NCBI GenBank assembly: GCA_902477915.1
Contig: CABSJA010000001.1
Coordinates: forward strand, 1-64,000
Direction: 5' to 3'
DNA from: an uncultured Veillonella sp.
GTDB taxonomy: Bacteria > Bacillota > Negativicutes > Veillonellales > Veillonellaceae
Length of the DNA: 64,000 nucleotides
Shown here: in pieces, positions 45,516 through 54,264 of the stretch
Layout: each line of letters begins with the position of its first letter
How positions within the stretch are numbered: the first letter of the stretch is position 1
Program-made: the position numbers and the translations under genes
Notes under the pieces: generated by a model
Told to the model about the DNA's origin: nothing
Databases searched by the model: none
Seen by the model: the letters and a program-made list of their open reading frames with translations, nothing else

Positions 45516-47753
45516 TTAGAATTTATGTGTAAATCCAGCATTTACAGACCAGCCTGCTTTATAGTCGCCAGATAGACCTGTGCTAAGGTCAGCAAAGATG
45601 CTGTTATTAGCATTGAAGCCATAACGACCACCGAATGCTAGATCAGTCCAAGTACCTTTAAGGTCTTGTTTTGTATATTTTGTAGTATTGCCAGTTGTGT
45701 ACGCTGTATTTACAGTGCCAGAGAAGGCATGGTTTACACCAACGCGAGTATAGATATTACCTGCGCCGAATGTTTTACCGATTTCAAGGCCAAGGCCACC
45801 TGCTGTGCTGCTCACACCAGATTGATTTACATACATACGACCCGCATCAAAGCTATCCCCACCGAAATGAGTGTAACTCAATTGCGCTTGTGGTTCGATG
45901 TATGTACCATTTTGGAATTTCACAGTTTTGCCGTATCGTGCACCAATTGTATAAGCATTCGCTTTCGCTTCACCAGAAAGGCTTTCACCAATTTCATTGC
46001 GAGCTGTGAAAGCATTAGAAACGCGACCTACTTGAGATTCAAGGTGAATGTATTGGTCTTTACCAAGATCTTTCACACCGTACGCACCTACAGCAAAGGC
46101 TTTTTCCTTACCAGAACCGTTGAATACATAGTCATCGTTACCACGAAGGTAGGATACTTGACCACCTACAGTCCAGCCGCTACCTGTTTTAGCGTCATAA
46201 CCGCCTTGAATGCGTGTATATGTTGTATCTGTGTCGATACCTTTTGCGGTATAGCTATATTTACCGCCCCCAACGCGAGCCCAAATGCCTGTTGGTTCGC
46301 CTTGTTGCAATACGCGTGGACGATACATATTATCTGTTAATGTTCTCCATCCGTTAATATTGCTCATAATAGCAGAACGAGCACCGCGCATATGAGGTGT
46401 ATCAAAATCCCCCATGATAACATGAATATGAGAATTACGCTCTGGTACTGGAGCTGGTTTCACTTCTGGTTTAGGAGTTGGTTTTGGTGCTGGCTTAACC
46501 TCAGGTTTTGGCGTTGGTTTAACCTCTGGTTTAGGAGTCGGAGTTGGTACCGGCTTAACCTCAGGTTTAGGAGTTGGTTTTACCTCCGGCTTAGGTTGAG
46601 GTTTTGGTACAGGTTTATTTTCACCATATACATATTTACCTTGACCATCTTTATCCGATTGCCATGTAATATCACCCTCTTTAGCATGACCAGATGTAAT
46701 TACTGTAAAACGACCAGATTCAGAACCATCGGATGCAATAGCTACTGTACCTTGAAGGTTTCTTTCACCATTAACATAGTTATGATAGTACATCTTGTGA
46801 GCCAAGTTATCTAAAATCTTGTTCACATTAGCCTCAGAGGACATATCTAGGCCTCGTTGAGTAGTGTACACATGAGCCGCTGCACCAGGAGCTGCACTTG
46901 TAATATGAATATCACCACCCCAGAAGGAATCTGGAGTCAAACCATTATAGGTTGTAGTCGGTGGTTTATAATCTGGATCCTCAGTATCGCCACCTTCATC
47001 ATTAGGGTCGTAAATAAAGTTTACATGACCTTCCAGCTTATCTACATAGAGCTTATTATGCTCACTTTGGGTTACCATATTCGCATAGTTGCGATTCTTG
47101 GAACCTACAAGTCGATGTACATGGCTAGGTTGCGTACCACCATCTAATGTTCCTTCATGCAAGCCGCCTTGATAGAAAAGCTCCCAAGAACCATAGTCGC
47201 CAAGGAATACATTGATATGACTTGGATGCTTTGCGTCTTTGTCTGCTAAGTTAAAGGCTAAACCATCCCAAAGAGATTCTTTGCCAATGATACCAATATT
47301 GATCTCAGACGCATGATTTGGGTCGCTTTTAACGATAACATCACCTACCAAAGACAAGTCATTGCCAGTAAAATTACCTTTGTTGCCGTCTACACCAATA
47401 TTAACGGTGCCACCTTGAGCCACTGCAATAGGAGTGCTTACATTGTGAACATCATAAACGCCTTCCTTAAGGCTAACCGTACTACCACCTTTGCTGCTAA
47501 TGAAAGGCTTGTTATTATAGCCAATATTAGCAACAGCTTTATCAATGCTGACTGTACTACCAGTATCTGCCTCAATGGTAGATATGTAGTTTGTCATTTC
47601 ACCAGCCTTAAACTTCCCACCGTTATTTGCCGTAATATTTGCACCATTAGGTGTAGTAACTAATGTACTCCCCGCCATTGCATAGGGCACTACAGAACTA
47701 GCAATTGTCAAAGCAATTGCTAAAGATAGGTTTGCTTTATACACACGTTTCAT
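45516..47753 (-). CDS. Monomeric autotransporter with PKPEVKP linker
   Basis: 745-aa type Va autotransporter, paralogue of the 42557 protein. GAGAGGG lies 5-6 nt before the ATG. Signal peptide 1-27 (AMA/GST). The passenger, about 28-390, is rich in [30 protein letters not shown] sequence shared with the paralogue, consistent with a beta-helix end and an autochaperone-like region. A proline-rich linker ([15 protein letters not shown] units, DNA 46438-46615) follows, then a barrel of about 285 residues ending NAGFTHKF. Barrel blocks such as [16 protein letters not shown] and [20 protein letters not shown] match the paralogue closely, while passengers differ. The gene is flanked by inverted elements L and R. 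An adhesin role is inferred. Confidence 0.93.
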   Translation of the reverse strand: MKRVYKANLSLAIALTIASSVVPYAMAGSTLVTTPNGANITANNGGKFKAGEMTNYISTIEADTGSTVSIDKAVANIGYNNKPFISSKGGSTVSLKEGVYDVHNVSTPIAVAQGGTVNIGVDGNKGNFTGNDLSLVGDVIVKSDPNHASEINIGIIGKESLWDGLAFNLADKDAKHPSHINVFLGDYGSWELFYQGGLHEGTLDGGTQPSHVHRLVGSKNRNYANMVTQSEHNKLYVDKLEGHVNFIYDPNDEGGDTEDPDYKPPTTTYNGLTPDSFWGGDIHITSAAPGAAAHVYTTQRGLDMSSEANVNKILDNLAHKMYYHNYVNGERNLQGTVAIASDGSESGRFTVITSGHAKEGDITWQSDKDGQGKYVYGENKPVPKPQPKPEVKPTPKPEVKPVPTPTPKPEVKPTPKPEVKPAPKPTPKPEVKPAPVPERNSHIHVIMGDFDTPHMRGARSAIMSNINGWRTLTDNMYRPRVLQQGEPTGIWARVGGGKYSYTAKGIDTDTTYTRIQGGYDAKTGSGWTVGGQVSYLRGNDDYVFNGSGKEKAFAVGAYGVKDLGKDQYIHLESQVGRVSNAFTARNEIGESLSGEAKANAYTIGARYGKTVKFQNGTYIEPQAQLSYTHFGGDSFDAGRMYVNQSGVSSTAGGLGLEIGKTFGAGNIYTRVGVNHAFSGTVNTAYTTGNTTKYTKQDLKGTWTDLAFGGRYGFNANNSIFADLSTGLSGDYKAGWSVNAGFTHKF

Positions 47754-47801
47754 AAAAACCCTCTCTCATTTATACACTATAAACTATTATTAAATAATTT
47801 A

Positions 47802-47830
47802 ATTATATTTAATAATTATATTCTTGTAAA
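47802..47830 (-). promoter_or_regulatory. Predicted promoter of monomeric autotransporter 2
   Basis: TTTACA (47825-47830), 17-nt spacer, perfect TATAAT (47802-47807). The 5' UTR is about 40-45 nt. Confidence 0.65.
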
Positions 47831-47872
47831 TATGAGGGAAATTTGCCACATAACCAGAAAATTACCACAAGT

Positions 47873-47900
47873 AAAAAAAGCAGTAACTATAGTTACTGCT
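47873..47900 (-). terminator. Intrinsic terminator upstream of autotransporter 2
   Basis: A 22-bp perfect palindrome with 10-11 bp arms (AGCAGTAACT/AGTTACTGCT) followed on the minus strand by TTTTTTT. It lies upstream of the autotransporter promoter, so it ends another leftward transcript, perhaps one covering the hairpin ATTTGTCTT/AAGACAAAT near 47990-48012. That transcript has no recognisable gene. Confidence 0.8.
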
Positions 47901-48040
47901 AACGTATACGCATATATATTTTTGTATATTTCTATAAATAGATTCTTATTGATTCGCTTATATGGAGCCTTTATCGCACTTGTGGCGCTTATTTGTCTTG
48001 GAAAAGACAAATAGCCCTTCGTTATCCCTAGATAATTAGG

Positions 48041-48214
48041 TAACTGAAAGGCCATTTCATCAATTATTTATTCTCTTGAGATGAGCCCGACGGATCTACT
48101 CGCTTGGCTATCTATTTATATTATAGGGTTAATCTTATATATCGTCAAATACGGATAAACGATACTATAGTACACTTATACAGACCAAAAGGCAGCGATC
48201 GAATCGCTGCCTTT
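48041..48214 (+). repeat. Inverted element copy R (candidate structured RNA with terminator)
   Basis: Plus-strand counterpart of the element at 45228-45415. GGCC.CATC and GATGAGCC segments can fold into a hairpin in both copies. It ends in the perfect hairpin GGCAGCGAT/ATCGCTGCC at 48191-48211. No plus-strand gene is nearby, so if transcribed it would be a free-standing RNA of about 170 nt; I find no clear promoter. Confidence 0.75.
48188..48214. terminator. Bidirectional terminator
   Basis: 12-bp stem AAAGGCAGCGAT/ATCGCTGCCTTT with a 3-nt loop. It serves element R on the plus strand and the 48220 gene on the minus strand. Confidence 0.88.
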
Positions 48215-48219
48215 ATTCT

Positions 48220-48546
48220 TTATCTACGTGCCACACGCATAGCGGCCATCATACCTGGAGATTTCCATACAGATTGGCCATTGTCTGAAACGAGTTTGTT
48301 GTTATAGTAGAATACATCTGCATTGTAATAGTTACTATCGCTAGATGTTACTTTATAGCTAAGGCCAGATGTAGTGTATACCGTAAAGTTGAGTACATCC
48401 CCTACTCTCTTTACAGAATCTTGATCTACATACCAGCTATTACCGTTATAAGTAGTAGCATACACATCGGTACGAGCTTCTACATCATGTGTATTAATAC
48501 CGATCAACACAAGTAGAGCTGCTAACATATATAAGAATTTACGCAT
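48220..48546 (-). CDS. Small secreted protein, unknown function
   Basis: 108 aa. The start is the ATG at 48546: GGAGGT lies 7 nt upstream, and an extended -10 (TGGTATAAT) at 48584-48592 excludes the longer frame to 48705. Residues 1-24 are a signal peptide (VEA/RTD). The mature domain of about 84 residues is rich in Tyr, Asn and Ser, with NSWYVDQDSVKRVGDVLNFTVYTT, a pattern like small secreted beta-proteins of the surface-adhesin E type (W.YVD..S); this similarity is weak. It ends in MRVARR. It lies between the adhesin island and the polysaccharide locus and is monocistronic. Confidence 0.75.
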   Translation of the reverse strand: MRKFLYMLAALLVLIGINTHDVEARTDVYATTYNGNSWYVDQDSVKRVGDVLNFTVYTTSGLSYKVTSSDSNYYNADVFYYNNKLVSDNGQSVWKSPGMMAAMRVARR

Positions 48547-48583
48547 TAGAATTACCTCCGTTTTATCGTTGGAATACTTGTTT

Positions 48584-48592
48584 ATTATACCA
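48584..48592 (-). promoter_or_regulatory. Extended -10 promoter of the 108-aa secreted protein
   Basis: TGGTATAAT on the minus strand, a perfect extended -10, about 31 nt from the predicted transcript start to the ATG at 48546. The -35 is weak. Confidence 0.6.
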
Positions 48593-48788
48593 AAAAACGG
48601 TGAAATTCGCATTAAAATGGCAACTTCTGAGCCAACTATTATCGGCTGCTCAATATACAATACAATACGTTTCATAACAGATTTGTTATATAAGAGAACA
48701 TTCAATCCCTATTTCTTATCTTCGTATATCTAATAAAGATATTATAGGTTGATCTAAATTTAGTATCCCATCAATTTGATTTCTACAT

Positions 48789-48826
48789 AAAAGAAGGTAT
48801 CAACTGCCGTTGATACCTTCTTTTAA
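48789..48826. terminator. Bidirectional terminator after 48855 gene
   Basis: Perfect 14-bp stem AAGAAGGTATCAAC/GTTGATACCTTCTT with a 4-nt loop and T-runs on both sides. Confidence 0.88.
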
Positions 48827-48854
48827 TTCCACTATATAGCTATTAAGAATTATC

Positions 48855-49265
48855 TTAATATACTAGTTCTCCATTAAATGTACGATATTCATCACCAATT
48901 TTTGTTAAATCCTTCACAAGTAACCTTGAACTTTGATGGTCTAACTTCATAACTAATGTATATCCGATGGATTTAGCCTTATGTATTACTTCACCAAGAA
49001 AATTAACAATGTTAAAGAATATCTCCTGAGGAGTACAATCTAAACATTTTAATAAAGAATCATCTTCCTTTAATCTAATACTATATACAGTTTCTCGATC
49101 GTCTTCCAACGTAAAATTCAATAAAACAGAAGTTGTCTCTACATCATAATCCAAATGATATGTATTAAGACGACCGCGCACTATAGCTTTATTATCATCT
49201 AAAATATTTGTAATTTCAAGCTCTATAGGCCTATTCTTATCAACTGAAAGTACATATTTTTTCAT
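48855..49265 (-). CDS. Hypothetical cytoplasmic protein
   Basis: 136 aa from the ATG at 49265, which has GGGAGA about 8 nt upstream; the frame extends to a TTG at 49286 without better support. No signal peptide or membrane segment. The N-terminal half looks beta-rich (VLSVDKNRPIELEITNI, KAIVRGRL), the C-terminal half mixed (PQEIFFNIVNFLGEVIHKAKSIGY). Two Cys lie close together (LLKCLDCTP). I recognise no family. It is followed by its own strong terminator and sits after the polysaccharide polymerase gene with a gap of about 200 nt. Confidence 0.7.
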   Translation of the reverse strand: MKKYVLSVDKNRPIELEITNILDDNKAIVRGRLNTYHLDYDVETTSVLLNFTLEDDRETVYSIRLKEDDSLLKCLDCTPQEIFFNIVNFLGEVIHKAKSIGYTLVMKLDHQSSRLLVKDLTKIGDEYRTFNGELVY

Positions 49266-49468
49266 AATTAAAATCTCCCAAACCAATATATTAACTAATG
49301 TAGTCCCCTAGAAATGAATACTCCCAATATATTCATTCTATAATATTTTGCTATACAAATTATAACTAATTATGAGATAGAAAAGCCATAAACTATATAT
49401 CAAATATATTCGATATATTTTAAATATTAGTTACAATATACACATTATACTTTATTTAGAATAACCCC

Positions 49469-51028
49469 CTATTCTCTGGTTATATCATTATGCTCATAAA
49501 ATTTAATATAACAAACCAAAATCCCCACAAGGATTGGATATGCCAATAAAAATTCATTACTCATAAAGCATGCAATTTGTCCAAAGAATGCCACTAATAG
49601 GTAGACCAATGTAGGATTGTTAATATACTTCTTAATCTTATAGGTTCTATATAAGATATATAAAATTGGGGTAATAAACAAGATTTCCCCTATCAACCCA
49701 AACCATGCCAATATAGCTGCAAACTCATTAAGTACTGGATACTCAAATGCTAAAAAGCCTTTTTGTAATACGTCTTCTGTCCAACGTTTAACTTCGCCAC
49801 TATCTTTAGCAAAATCAGGGAATTTATCAACCATATAACTTGAGTGTAAGCCTCTACCAACACCAAATGCTAAATGATCTAGTCCAACGTTAAACATAGC
49901 TACTGTATTACCAAATCTAGCTGAATTAGATCTAGAACTAGTATTGCTGACTGACTTAACATTACTATCAATATACTTATCTAGAGCTTTTTCTACAGAT
50001 ACAGACTTAGGTCCTTCTTCAATAGCAGTCGTTTGAGAAATACTAGCTTTAATCATAGGGCTTACTACGGAGTCACCAACAATAGCAAAAGAATAACTTA
50101 GAACACTAAGTCCAATTGTAAATAGACATAGTTTCCACCAAGATTTATATCTAAATATTAGACTTAATACAATAAACGCAACCAGTTCGAATAGATAAAC
50201 AACAACACCTGTTCGAGCCTTAGTTAAGAAAATCATGACAACTAAGAGAAATGCTAATATAATATCAAGTTTATTCTTAGAATTTACATAATGAATACCT
50301 AATAATGGTGCCAAAAACACCGCAATCATACTAAAATAGGATGGTTCTAACGCAAGGCTTCTAAGTTGACCTGGCCATAATTCCGGAGGCCACCACCCAC
50401 TTTGTACAACAGGATCATATAAGCCATTATTAATAGTTACTAATATACTAGCCAAGTAATCTGAACCACTCCATAGCCAAGAAACCTCTATAATGGAGTA
50501 AGCTATACATAGTATTGTTAATATCCTTGCAGCATTAACAATAGTATCAAGACCTTTTTTACAATCATCTTTATATAGATTAAAAATGATTAAGAATAGC
50601 CCAATTAAGGGGAATATAAAGTTTCTAAACAGATACCAAACTAGTGATACCATTAACTTTACTTGTAGAATAAATTCATTACCTACAAACGAAGGAAATA
50701 GCGCATATAGTTTTTGGACAACAGATGTATTGATTAAATACGTGTAAATAACAGTATCATAAAAAGGAAAAGAAAATACCCCTAAAATGGTACAAAAAAC
50801 AATCCAAACAACAGATATTGTAAAATACAGTTTAAAGGGAAACTCTGTCTTCTTGTTCCATAGGCTATATACAATGAATAACAAAAGGGAAAAGAACAGA
50901 AATATCATCGATAGATTATTGCCCATTGAAAACAAAGTATACCGATCTGGTATCCGCATCAGTGGTAATGAAATTATCATTGCACAAAGCAATAACTCTT
51001 GAATTTTATAATATGCTGTACTAATCAT
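49469..51028 (-). CDS. O-antigen polymerase-like membrane protein
   Basis: 519-aa integral membrane protein with about 10-12 hydrophobic segments and a long hydrophilic loop (roughly residues 320-410, with SNTSSRSNSARFGN and FGVGRGLHSSY). This layout is typical of Wzy/O-antigen-ligase-like proteins. The conserved KARTGVVVYL helix start also fits. Likely role: polymerising lipid-linked repeat units on the outer face of the inner membrane. It is the last gene of the locus in transcription order, 39 nt after the flippase. A second ligase/polymerase-like protein lies at 62195, so one of the two may be polymerase and the other ligase; I assign polymerase here because it neighbours the flippase. 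Confidence 0.7.
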   Translation of the reverse strand: MISTAYYKIQELLLCAMIISLPLMRIPDRYTLFSMGNNLSMIFLFFSLLLFIVYSLWNKKTEFPFKLYFTISVVWIVFCTILGVFSFPFYDTVIYTYLINTSVVQKLYALFPSFVGNEFILQVKLMVSLVWYLFRNFIFPLIGLFLIIFNLYKDDCKKGLDTIVNAARILTILCIAYSIIEVSWLWSGSDYLASILVTINNGLYDPVVQSGWWPPELWPGQLRSLALEPSYFSMIAVFLAPLLGIHYVNSKNKLDIILAFLLVVMIFLTKARTGVVVYLFELVAFIVLSLIFRYKSWWKLCLFTIGLSVLSYSFAIVGDSVVSPMIKASISQTTAIEEGPKSVSVEKALDKYIDSNVKSVSNTSSRSNSARFGNTVAMFNVGLDHLAFGVGRGLHSSYMVDKFPDFAKDSGEVKRWTEDVLQKGFLAFEYPVLNEFAAILAWFGLIGEILFITPILYILYRTYKIKKYINNPTLVYLLVAFFGQIACFMSNEFLLAYPILVGILVCYIKFYEHNDITRE

Positions 51029-51067
51029 ATTAAAACAAACCTCTCAAATCTCTCAAACTATTTAAAC

Positions 51068-52312
51068 CTATTGGAAGAGTTGTTTCCTTAATAAGCCTCC
51101 CATAATAATCATAATTAAAAATTCTGTTAATAACATTGTCATTGCTACCCCTTTAGCCCCCCACAAATAACACAATGGGAATATAGATAACAAGCTAAAG
51201 AATGCTGCCAATACTAGAGTTCGGCTATATGCACTATTCATATTGAGTGGTAGCATCGTTTCTTCACCAAATACAGTACTAATAGCAACAGCTAAAGGAA
51301 CAAATGACAAGATTCGTAATACGTCAACAGTTAAATTATAATCCGCTCCGAACAATAGCTTGACTATAGTATCTGAGAAGAAAAATAAAGATGTACAGCC
51401 AACAAGGCCTACAACCAAATACAAGAATATTTGTTTCTTTATAAATTGTAATCCCTTAGAAATATCATCCTTCATCATCTTACTTATAAACGGATATATT
51501 GCATCACTTACAGCATATATACCTCTACGAACACAGGTAATTAATTTATCAGCAGCACTATAGTAACCAACGATAACATTATTCGTAAGCATCCCCAATA
51601 CCACTACATTAGTTGCAGTATATAAGTTAACCGCTAAGGAGGATACGAATATAGACCAGCCTTCTTTATAAGAATTAATAATTTCACCTATAGTTGGCCA
51701 TTTAAACAATCCCGTATAATGTTTTCTTAACCAGACTATTGAAAAAACACCTGCAATTAAAGGCGTGCAAGCTTGTAAGAATGCAGCGAGTATATAATCA
51801 TCTGGAGATTTTACAAGTAAAAATATGCCAAGCATCGTACAAATACGTCCACTCATATTTAAGATGGTAATATATCGCATTTTCTGTATACCTTGAAAAA
51901 ACCATACAGGAAATAAAACATTACCTATAATTCCACAGTACATAACCTGAAATAATAATATGTCGATCGTATTTCCTAGTAATATGCGTTGCAGATTATA
52001 AACAGCAAAAAATACGGCCGTAACAAATATTAATATACATACTTTTCCATAAAAATATTTGGCAAACAGAAATCCTATCTTCTGTTCTTCAGCCTGTGCT
52101 ATTGCCTTTGGAGCCGTTAAGGAATACCCAAAATCAACAAAGATTCGGAAATATTCCATAATACCTTGCATAAATGCAATCATTCCAAAATGCAAAGGTC
52201 CTAATACGCGAATTAAATATGGTACCAAAATAAAAGCGAGTACATACTCTAAGGCGCGTAGGGTTAGTAGAGAAAATATATTCTCTATTAATACGGAGTA
52301 ACTCTTCCTCAC
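51068..52312 (-). CDS. Oligosaccharide flippase, Wzx/RfbX-type
   Basis: 414-aa polytopic protein of the polysaccharide-transporter (MVF-related) family, of usual length with about 12 membrane segments. Typical N-terminus: LLTLRALEYVLAFILVPYLIRVLGPLHFGMIAFMQG, followed by DFGYSLTAPKAIA. It begins at a GTG with AGAGGA 8 nt upstream. It should flip the undecaprenyl-diphosphate-linked repeat unit made by the upstream glycosyltransferases. A terminator-like hairpin at 52376-52427 separates it from the upstream operon, so flippase and polymerase may be expressed at a different level. Confidence 0.9.
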   Translation of the reverse strand: MRKSYSVLIENIFSLLTLRALEYVLAFILVPYLIRVLGPLHFGMIAFMQGIMEYFRIFVDFGYSLTAPKAIAQAEEQKIGFLFAKYFYGKVCILIFVTAVFFAVYNLQRILLGNTIDILLFQVMYCGIIGNVLFPVWFFQGIQKMRYITILNMSGRICTMLGIFLLVKSPDDYILAAFLQACTPLIAGVFSIVWLRKHYTGLFKWPTIGEIINSYKEGWSIFVSSLAVNLYTATNVVVLGMLTNNVIVGYYSAADKLITCVRRGIYAVSDAIYPFISKMMKDDISKGLQFIKKQIFLYLVVGLVGCTSLFFFSDTIVKLLFGADYNLTVDVLRILSFVPLAVAISTVFGEETMLPLNMNSAYSRTLVLAAFFSLLSIFPLCYLWGAKGVAMTMLLTEFLIMIIMGGLLRKQLFQ

Positions 52313-52375
52313 ATTACTTTTCCTCTATCATTATTATCTATCAAACCTTACTAACCATGCTTTCATAATTAGAGA

Positions 52376-52427
52376 AAATCCCATAGTATTATCAATTAAA
52401 AATATAAAGATAATCTCTATGGGTTTT
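52376..52427 (-). terminator. Intra-locus terminator-like hairpin
   Basis: Stem CCCATAG + ATTATC with complementary GATAAT + CTATGGG, long A-rich loop, flanked by AAAA/TTTT. It lies between the GT2 gene and the flippase and may terminate partially. Confidence 0.5.
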
Positions 52428-52473
52428 AATCATATGTTACATACAACCGTATAAATATGGTTATGATTCATAT

Positions 52474-53427
52474 TCAATAATACAATTTAACCAATACCCT
52501 CTTTATATCTTGTTTGCACTTCCATAATGGGTTATGGCTAGTATCAACTGTATGATCTAAGACATAGTGCTTATATTGAGTGAGTAAATCATTGTACTCT
52601 GTCTTACATTTATTAACATGAACTCTACGAGATAATTCCACATAGGAATTTAAAAGATACAATTGCAGTTCGTTCTTTACACTACTACAGTGCTCCATAA
52701 GATAATCATTCATATATATATGGGACTCTACGGTATCTGTCATAAAACGTCTACTAAAATTAGCCATTATACTACCAGCGCGTTGTACATAATAATAAAG
52801 AGGTTCATTTACTGTTACTATAGTATTAGCATTCAAAAATAGCCTGAAAATAGTAAAATTATCCTCTTGAACTCTCCCCTTTGGAAAACGAACTAATACT
52901 GTCCCATTGAATAACTCAGATTTAAAGAGTTTATTCCATACTACATTGAGATCGAATGGTTCCGTTTTTAATAGATAATATCGTAACATATCCATGCCTG
53001 TGAAAGTTCTTGTATCATCTTGAACAGACATAGTATGTATACTAATATCATCATCACCTCTATAGATATAATAATTACAAGAAACCATATCAGCATTGCT
53101 ACTATTCGCTACAGTAAGCAATCTTTCACACATTGTATTTTCTATAAAATCATCACTATCAACGAATAAAATATAGTCTCCTGTAACATGATCTAAACCA
53201 TAATTACGGGCATCGGAAAGCCCTCCATTTTCTTTGTGAAAGACCTTTACACGTTTATCCTTCGCCGCATAAGAATCCGCAATAGAACCGCTGCGATCAG
53301 TTGCCCCATCATCAACTAAAATAATTTCTAAATTTTGATAAGTTTGATTAAGTATTGATTGAATACATTTATCAACATACTGTTCAACATTATAAATAGG
53401 AACAATAATAGAAAGTAACGGCTCCAT
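52474..53427 (-). CDS. Family 2 glycosyltransferase
   Basis: 317-aa GT-A enzyme. N-terminal domain: SIIVPIYNVEQYVDKCIQSI, LEIILVDDGATDRSG, ENGGLSDARNYGL and the metal-binding DXD-type motif FVDSDDFIE near residue 95. The C-terminal part is the usual variable acceptor region, without membrane segments. It transfers a sugar from a nucleotide donor to the lipid-linked repeat unit on the cytoplasmic face. The ATG has AAAGGA 8 nt upstream and starts 4 nt after the LicD gene ends, so the two are co-transcribed. Specificity cannot be read from sequence. Confidence 0.93.
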   Translation of the reverse strand: MEPLLSIIVPIYNVEQYVDKCIQSILNQTYQNLEIILVDDGATDRSGSIADSYAAKDKRVKVFHKENGGLSDARNYGLDHVTGDYILFVDSDDFIENTMCERLLTVANSSNADMVSCNYYIYRGDDDISIHTMSVQDDTRTFTGMDMLRYYLLKTEPFDLNVVWNKLFKSELFNGTVLVRFPKGRVQEDNFTIFRLFLNANTIVTVNEPLYYYVQRAGSIMANFSRRFMTDTVESHIYMNDYLMEHCSSVKNELQLYLLNSYVELSRRVHVNKCKTEYNDLLTQYKHYVLDHTVDTSHNPLWKCKQDIKRVLVKLYY

Positions 53428-53431
53428 ATAC

Positions 53432-54247
53432 TTAATCCTTTCGATTTATCTTATAGGCAACAATATTATGTCCACAGCGTTGGTTCTCAGGAGGCATCTG
53501 CATATAATCATCATACATATTATCTAGATATTGTCTCCAACAGGACATAACAGAAAATAATTGGTCTTCAAACTCAATTGTCGTCATCTTCTCAAAGTCC
53601 TGTTTAGGTAATCGTTCCTTTACACCTTCACCCCAGGCAATTACACCAACATGCTCCGAGGTGTTGTAATCATAGGATTTAGCCAATCGATCCATGATAT
53701 CAATACAACGTTGTTTACCAAATAAACGACATAATGGTACAACAACTAATTTACCTAAAGCATGGATGAGAGATTTTCCCTTAAACAGTTTAGCGCTAGC
53801 TAATGTAAGTATTTTTTGATAAAAAATCGATTTATCATAAATCTCTTTCATAATGGACATATCTTCACTAAATCCATCAACAGGAAAAATATCTATCCAT
53901 AAATACTTGCTACGTAATGTATTAGAATATGTATTTTCACAAGGAATATTTTTATTGATGATAGCTGCATAGGTTGCATCTAAGCTATGATTGATAGGAT
54001 TTGCGATTAACTCTAATCCATCATGATCATAATGCTCTTTTAACGTTAATAATCGTTCGTAATCAGGTCTTGGCATGCAAACATCAATATCATCATCCCA
54101 AGGTATAAACCCTTTATGTCGAGCTGCACCTATTAATGTGCCATAACATAAACTATATTTTAAATTATATTTTTTGCAAAATTTGTCAAAATCCTTGAGA
54201 AGATTCAACTCTTCTAGCTGAACCTCTCGTAAAGATAATTGTTGCAT
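53432..54247 (-). CDS. LicD-family phosphotransferase 1
   Basis: 271 aa from the ATG at 54247; a GTG two codons upstream (54253) is possible. The family signature is present: YGTLIGAARHKGFIPWDDDID at about residues 35-55, then PRPDYERL and WIDIFPVDGF. LicD proteins transfer phosphocholine or other phosphoryl groups from CDP-activated donors to glycans. Directly upstream is a cytidylyltransferase fusion, a logical donor-making partner. A second LicD protein is at 56692. The two differ enough to suggest different acceptors or sites. Substrate unknown. Confidence 0.9.
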   Translation of the reverse strand: MQQLSLREVQLEELNLLKDFDKFCKKYNLKYSLCYGTLIGAARHKGFIPWDDDIDVCMPRPDYERLLTLKEHYDHDGLELIANPINHSLDATYAAIINKNIPCENTYSNTLRSKYLWIDIFPVDGFSEDMSIMKEIYDKSIFYQKILTLASAKLFKGKSLIHALGKLVVVPLCRLFGKQRCIDIMDRLAKSYDYNTSEHVGVIAWGEGVKERLPKQDFEKMTTIEFEDQLFSVMSCWRQYLDNMYDDYMQMPPENQRCGHNIVAYKINRKD

Positions 54248-54264
54248 ACTCACTCAATCCCATA

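Noticed and set aside
47816..48055. 79-aa minus-strand frame upstream of autotransporter 2
   Set aside because: It spans a 22-bp terminator palindrome with a T7 run and overlaps the autotransporter promoter; no ribosome site.
45228..48214. Calling the L/R pair a transposon
   Set aside because: No transposase, no target-site duplication and no short terminal repeats visible; the gene between is a full autotransporter with its own promoter.
48547..48705. 53-residue N-terminal extension of the small secreted protein
   Set aside because: An extended -10 promoter lies inside it and the perfect ribosome site precedes the inner ATG that starts a signal peptide.
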